The notes under the pieces: generated by a model
The model's input: only the letters and a program-made list of their open reading frames with translations
Database searches by the model: none
What the model was told of the DNA's origin: nothing
Translations under genes and position numbers: made by a program
Assembly (NCBI GenBank): GCA_016928525.1
Contig: JAFGKO010000250.1
Coordinates: 1 to 7,457, forward strand
DNA: 7,457 nt
DNA from: Anaerolineales bacterium
GTDB taxonomy: Bacteria; Chloroflexota; Anaerolineae; Anaerolineales; Villigracilaceae
Direction of reading: 5' to 3'
Shown: positions 5,051 through 7,457 of the stretch, in pieces
Layout: the number at the start of each line of letters is the position of its first letter
How positions within the stretch are numbered: position 1 is the stretch's first letter

Positions 5051-6232
5051 TTACGCGGTTTGAAGCGTCCTGACAGGCCTGACCAGAAAGAGCAGGATAA
5101 CCAGCAAATTGACTGCCACGGCTGCTAATACCAGGACGGGCATCGCCGCCGCACCGATCCTGACGAAGGCCTGCCCGATGCCCCAGGGCAGGGACATGCC
5201 CCCAATGCTTGCGCCTGCCAGGAACCAGCCGGTCATCGTGCCGGTGACGCGCATGCGCTCCCCGGCCAGCATCAAGGTGGTAGGGAAGACGGAGGCCATG
5301 AACAGGCCCAGCCCGATTGCCCCCGCCCACAAGACCGGGGCGGAGTCCGGCCAGAGCAGGATCAAGCCCAGGCTGGCCAGGCAGCCCAGCAGGTCCACGA
5401 ACAGGATCGTGGCGGCGCGGGCACGGGACGAAATCCAGACCCCGAGCAAGCGCCCGACCGTGAAGGTCCCCCAGAAAGCGGATGTCAAATAGGCGGCGGT
5501 GACTTCCGTGCCCAACCCCAGGGTGAGCGCATACGTGTAGATCCAGTTGCCGAAGCTGATTTCCGCGCCGACGTAGAACAGGAAAGCCAACACAATCAGC
5601 GTCACAGGGATGACCGGGAAGGGCGCGTTTCCATTTTCCTGCGGCTTCGTCCCCACGGGCGACCCGGGCAGGTTCCACAGCCAGGCGGCTATGGGCAGGC
5701 TGAGCAACGCGAAGAGCCAGAACACCCACCAGATTTCATTGGTGACCAGGAGCACCCTGGCCAGGATAAGCGGTGCGCCAAAGGCGCCCAGCCCAAAGAA
5801 GAAGTGCAGGCCGTTCATGAAAGGCCCGACTTTCTCGCCGTGCACCCACAGCAGCAGGGTGTTACAGCCCACGTCCAGTGCGCTTTTGGCCAGCCCGAGC
5901 ACAAACATGACGCTCAGGAGCAGCCACAGGTTGTGCATGAACGGGATAAGCGCGGCACAGGTGCTGATCAATAGAAAGGTGAAAGCCATCAGGCGGTGAC
6001 CGGGCAACCGGTCATAGGCTTGGCCGCTGAAGAGCGAACCCAGCAGGTAACCCAGCGAGCCGAAGATGAAGATCAGGCTGATCTGGTCGAGCGTGCTGGA
6101 GGTGTTCTTTGCCAGGCCGGGCAGGGCAGGCCCCTCGGCGGCGGTCAGCAGGCCGAGCATGATGAAGGACAGGTAATAGGCCGCGGTGAGGAGCAGCTTG
6201 TTTGTGGGTTTGTTGGGAGAGGATGTGTTCAT
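5051..6232 (-). CDS. MFS transporter, MFSD4/FucP-like
   Basis: A 393-aa integral membrane protein with about 12 hydrophobic segments and the usual central hydrophilic loop at about 188-207, the expected size for the major facilitator superfamily. Seen: the loop 2-3 motif G70-Q-A-Y-D-R-L-P-G-H-R80, 'NGLHFFFGLGAFGAPLI' (about 140-156), and 'YVGAEISFGNWIYTYA' in TM7 with an intramembrane E224. The last two resemble the MFSD4/Naglt1 and FucP-type sugar transporters, so a sugar or related neutral substrate is plausible but not shown. No ribosome binding site precedes the ATG at 6232, but no other in-frame start lies between it and an upstream stop. The gene is clearly more G+C-rich than its neighbours. 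A TATAAT box and an inverted repeat lie just upstream. Confidence 0.9.
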   Translation of the reverse strand: MNTSSPNKPTNKLLLTAAYYLSFIMLGLLTAAEGPALPGLAKNTSSTLDQISLIFIFGSLGYLLGSLFSGQAYDRLPGHRLMAFTFLLISTCAALIPFMHNLWLLLSVMFVLGLAKSALDVGCNTLLLWVHGEKVGPFMNGLHFFFGLGAFGAPLILARVLLVTNEIWWVFWLFALLSLPIAAWLWNLPGSPVGTKPQENGNAPFPVIPVTLIVLAFLFYVGAEISFGNWIYTYALTLGLGTEVTAAYLTSAFWGTFTVGRLLGVWISSRARAATILFVDLLGCLASLGLILLWPDSAPVLWAGAIGLGLFMASVFPTTLMLAGERMRVTGTMTGWFLAGASIGGMSLPWGIGQAFVRIGAAAMPVLVLAAVAVNLLVILLFLVRPVRTLQTA

Positions 6233-6267
6233 GTTGTGTGAGGTATGTGTGATGGAGTAACCGTGGG

Positions 6268-6273
6268 ATTATA
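6268..6273 (-). promoter_or_regulatory. -10 box of the MFS gene
   Basis: A perfect TATAAT on the minus strand, 35 nt before the ATG, with a predicted start near 6261. The -35 hexamer at 17 bp (CGCAAT, 6296-6291) is poor and lies inside one arm of a perfect inverted repeat, which suggests that the promoter may depend on an activator or be blocked by a repressor there. Confidence 0.5.
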
Positions 6274-6289
6274 CAATACCCAAGGCCCA

Positions 6290-6322
6290 AATTGCGCTTT
6301 CCTGCTTAGAAAAAGCGCAATT
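6290..6322. repeat. Perfect 11-bp inverted repeat, candidate operator
   Basis: AATTGCGCTTT (6290-6300) and AAAGCGCAATT (6312-6322) with an 11-nt spacer; the arm centres are 22 bp apart, about two helical turns, as expected for a dimeric regulator. No T run follows on the plus strand and only TTTGGG follows on the minus strand, so it is a poor terminator. It overlaps the -35 region of the MFS gene. Confidence 0.5.
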
Positions 6323-6346
6323 CGTGGCCGTCAAGGGTATAGCAGG

Positions 6347-6374
6347 GATAATAAAACCCCGCCGGGAGGCGGGG
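6347..6374 (-). terminator. Intrinsic terminator of the DUF6883-DUF4926 unit
   Basis: The minus strand reads CCCCGCC, loop TCCC, GGCGGGG (6374-6357), then TTTTATTAT (6356-6348). The 7-bp all-GC stem with an immediate U-rich tail is a canonical terminator, starting 8 nt after the DUF4926 stop codon. Confidence 0.9.
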
Positions 6375-6382
6375 GCTGATGG

Positions 6383-6616
6383 TTAACCGGCTACTGCATA
6401 ATTGCGGACGTGTAGGATTTCCTCCCGCCGCATTGGGCGAATATCTGCTTTCGAGAGCGTCACAACCGCGATGGTCTTTCCTTCGCCAGTAACAAACTCT
6501 ACTTCATACGTTTTGCCATCTGCATAGGCATGGACGACTGCCCCGACATCACCGCGCCTCAAACCATGTTCGGTGAAATCGTGAGAAAGAACAATAGTAT
6601 CTAATTCTCGAATCAT
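6383..6616 (-). CDS. DUF4926 domain protein
   Basis: A 77-aa single-domain protein. It matches the DUF4926 pattern: 'ELDTIVLSHDFTEHGLRRGDVGAVVHAYADG' (4-34), then 'YEVEFVTGEGKTIAVVTLSKADIRP' (37-61), a small all-beta, SH3-like layout with the conserved G-D-x-G-x-V turn and the E-V-E-F strand. The last 16 residues are a short basic extension. GGAG about eight bases upstream supports the ATG at 6616. It starts 15 nt after the DUF6883 stop codon and ends before a strong terminator, so the two are one transcript. Small DUF4926 proteins are often found beside DUF6883 proteins in my recollection, where an immunity or antitoxin role has been suggested by context; this is not shown here. Confidence 0.88.
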   Translation of the reverse strand: MIRELDTIVLSHDFTEHGLRRGDVGAVVHAYADGKTYEVEFVTGEGKTIAVVTLSKADIRPMRREEILHVRNYAVAG

Positions 6617-6631
6617 TAAATTGCTCCCAAT

Positions 6632-6967
6632 TCATTCGGTTGGATAAGCAGTCACAAAGCGTGGTTTATTATCGTTTGTTTCGATAATCCATATCGTTCG
6701 TACGCTAATCATAGCACCTTTCGGAGTTTTTATAAATCCATCGATAACATATTTAGCGCCATGCGGGTTGACACTGGTTTCTTCGATTGATCCTGTTTGG
6801 GCGATCGTCAACAGGCCTTGTTCCAATTCGACAGCGTTTGTTTCGTCGAATCCAAACGAACGAAAGTATCTTGCTTTGGATTTTCCGATTGCATGAGTTT
6901 GGGAAAGCAAATAACCGCTGATTTTGTTTGCTGGAATGTAGGCTCTTGACTTGTTGGGAAGTTCCAT
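6632..6967 (-). CDS. DUF6883 domain protein, candidate toxin-like partner
   Basis: A 111-aa single-domain protein. Seen: 'ELPNKSRAYIPANKISGYLLS' at the start, 'HAIGKSKARYFRSFGF' (about 25-40), a helical stretch to about 57, then strands 'GAKYVIDGFIKTPKGAMISVRTIWII' (about 70-95) and the closing 'PRFVTAYP' (about 102-109). This matches the DUF6883 pattern ('lPn...ip..Kl..YlL...h..G..KA.fF...GF'). The final 'R-T-x-W ... T-A-Y-P' strands recall compact RNase-type toxin folds (BECR/RelE-like); that link is an inference. The ATG at 6967 is preceded by AAGG seven bases upstream and by an extended -10 box only 11 nt away. It is the first gene of a two-gene unit with DUF4926. Confidence 0.85.
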   Translation of the reverse strand: MELPNKSRAYIPANKISGYLLSQTHAIGKSKARYFRSFGFDETNAVELEQGLLTIAQTGSIEETSVNPHGAKYVIDGFIKTPKGAMISVRTIWIIETNDNKPRFVTAYPTE

Positions 6968-6978
6968 ATCCTTACCTT

Positions 6979-6987
6979 ATTATAGCA
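6979..6987 (-). promoter_or_regulatory. Extended -10 promoter of the DUF6883-DUF4926 unit
   Basis: The minus strand reads TGC-TATAAT (6987-6979), a perfect -10 with the TGn extension and no clear -35. The predicted start near 6972 is only about 5 nt before the ATG at 6967, so the transcript would be nearly leaderless and would lack the AAGG site. A second weaker option further upstream is TATAGA on the minus strand near 7014-7009. Confidence 0.45.
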
Positions 6988-7055
6988 GGGAAATGCAGAG
7001 CACCTGATTCTATACGGGGGAAATAGTGCTGGAAAACGCTATTCACGATTCGTCA

Positions 7056-7085
7056 TTGACTATTAAGTGATAAGATGTGTATAAT
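7056..7085 (+). promoter_or_regulatory. Near-consensus sigma70 promoter before the kinase-like ORF
   Basis: TTGACT (7056-7061), an 18-bp spacer, then a perfect TATAAT (7080-7085): eleven of twelve consensus positions. The predicted start is near 7092, giving a leader of about 117 nt before the ATG at 7209. This is the best-looking promoter in the window. Confidence 0.75.
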
Positions 7086-7110
7086 TTTATTAGTCTTTGT
7101 GGGAAATCTT

Positions 7111-7145
7111 AGTGGTATGAGGAGGTCATATCCACTGTTAAGTGG
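7111..7145 (+). other. Leader with two competing hairpin arms around two ribosome binding sites
   Basis: CCACT (7132-7136) can pair with AGTGG at 7111-7115, putting the GGAGGT at 7121-7126 in the loop. It can also pair with AGTGG at 7141-7145, giving a 4-nt GTTA loop next to the GGGAGGG at 7144-7150. The two pairings exclude each other. The stems are only 5 bp, so this may be chance or an imperfect short duplication (AGTGG...GAGG...GTCA occurs twice). Confidence 0.3.
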
Positions 7146-7155
7146 GAGGGTCAAC

Positions 7156-7206
7156 ATGCGAATAAATACTATTATTTGCCTAAGCAATAAGAGAAAAATC
7201 GAGTAA
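7156..7206 (+). CDS. Short leader ORF (16 codons) before the kinase-like gene
   Basis: It encodes MRINTIICLSNKRKIE and a TAA stop. A strong GGAGG (7145-7149) lies six bases before the ATG, and the stop codon ends 2 nt before the ATG of the kinase-like ORF, which has almost no ribosome binding site of its own. That spacing suggests translational coupling. An in-frame ATG at 7117 would lengthen it to 29 residues but has no suitable site upstream. It could also be a start of the downstream protein displaced by a frameshift. Confidence 0.4.
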   Translation: MRINTIICLSNKRKIE

Positions 7207-7208
7207 TT

Positions 7209-7391
7209 ATGCCAGATTCTTCGAATGCCCCGGTTTTTGCTGATCGCTATCGTTTTGAGCCCGTTGGAAATGATTGGGATACCGGTCGTAGTGGGTTGAC
7301 TGTTCGTGTGTATGATTTGAAAACAGAGCAGGAAGGAGTAATTAAACGCGCAGAATTAAATACAGAGCAGGTGTCAAGCTCCCATATTTAG
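7209..7391 (+). pseudogene. N-terminal fragment of a protein-kinase-like protein, interrupted
   Basis: Sixty codons. Residues 13-50 ('RYRFEPVGNDWDTGRSGLTV', then 'VYDLKTEQEGVIKRAELNT') resemble the N-lobe of a serine/threonine-kinase-like domain: a glycine-rich G-R-S-G turn, a following V-Y strand, and V-I-K-R-A as the strand with the ATP-binding lysine. The match stops at about residue 53 and a TAG closes the frame at 7389-7391. The same frame meets another TAG at 7398 and then stays open to the window edge, where it reads 'REANLV', possible for a kinase helix C. Another frame reads 'GVKLPYLVPLGSGQNQAF' from about 7369 and ends at 7441. I cannot tell which continuation is genuine, so indels, nonsense changes or a truncated copy are all possible. 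A strong promoter remains upstream. Confidence 0.45.
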
Positions 7392-7457
7392 TACCATTAG
7401 GAAGTGGACAAAATCAGGCATTTTGTGCTGCGTACTGGTAGGGAGGCAAACCTTGTA

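Noticed and set aside
5022..5729. 235-codon open frame on the minus strand overlapping the transporter
   Set aside because: It is Ala/Gly/Arg/His-rich with no domain pattern and is a by-product of the G+C-rich MFS gene, which lies on the same strand in another frame.
1..7457. CRISPR arrays, tRNA or rRNA genes, insertion sequences
   Set aside because: I saw no regularly spaced repeats, no tRNA-like cloverleaf or rRNA segments, and no transposase or terminal-repeat pairs.

Overview
The window reads as a moderate-GC bacterial chromosome segment with densely packed short operons, strong AAGGAG-type ribosome binding sites and sigma70-type promoters. Small RRM proteins, paired CarD-like proteins, a DUF6883/DUF4926 pair and a kinase-like protein with a 'WDTGRSG' start are together most reminiscent of Chloroflexota (Anaerolineae-like). 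That assignment is an inference from gene content; there is no rRNA or other taxonomic marker here.

Left part (125-1853, minus strand): four closely spaced genes, in transcription order an RRM RNA-binding protein, an unrecognised 156-aa protein, a small membrane protein with a SHOCT-like tail, and an SRPBCC/Bet v1-fold protein. Centre-left (2061-3506, plus strand): the divergent mirror operon, a second RRM protein with an Arg/Gly-rich tail followed by two tandem CarD-like proteins (gaps of 8 and 3 nt). A cold-shock-domain protein (3663-3875) follows and ends in a strong terminator. The two RRM genes are paralogues (about 53% identical over 81 residues). Each has a leader of about 100 nt with an extended -10 promoter and a terminator-like hairpin placed before the start codon; the two hairpins share the 5'-arm core GCCGTCCC. 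This doubled architecture is the most interesting feature of the window and suggests attenuation or autoregulation of RNA-binding proteins, or two divergent small RNAs. The cluster gathers RNA chaperone-like proteins (RRM x2, Csp) and RNA-polymerase-binding-type regulators (CarD x2), which fits a stress or cold response locus.

Centre-right (4039-6232, minus strand): a membrane-anchored diheme cytochrome c with a clear promoter, and upstream of it a more G+C-rich MFS transporter gene of the MFSD4/FucP-like type. The transporter has its own TATAAT box and a perfect 11-bp inverted repeat over its -35 region.

Right part (6350-6967, minus strand): a two-gene unit, DUF6883 then DUF4926, closed by a canonical terminator; it is a candidate toxin/antitoxin-like pair. 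At the right edge (7056-7457, plus strand) a near-consensus promoter drives a short leader ORF and then the N-terminal stretch of a protein-kinase-like protein. That stretch stops after 60 codons and looks decayed or frameshifted.
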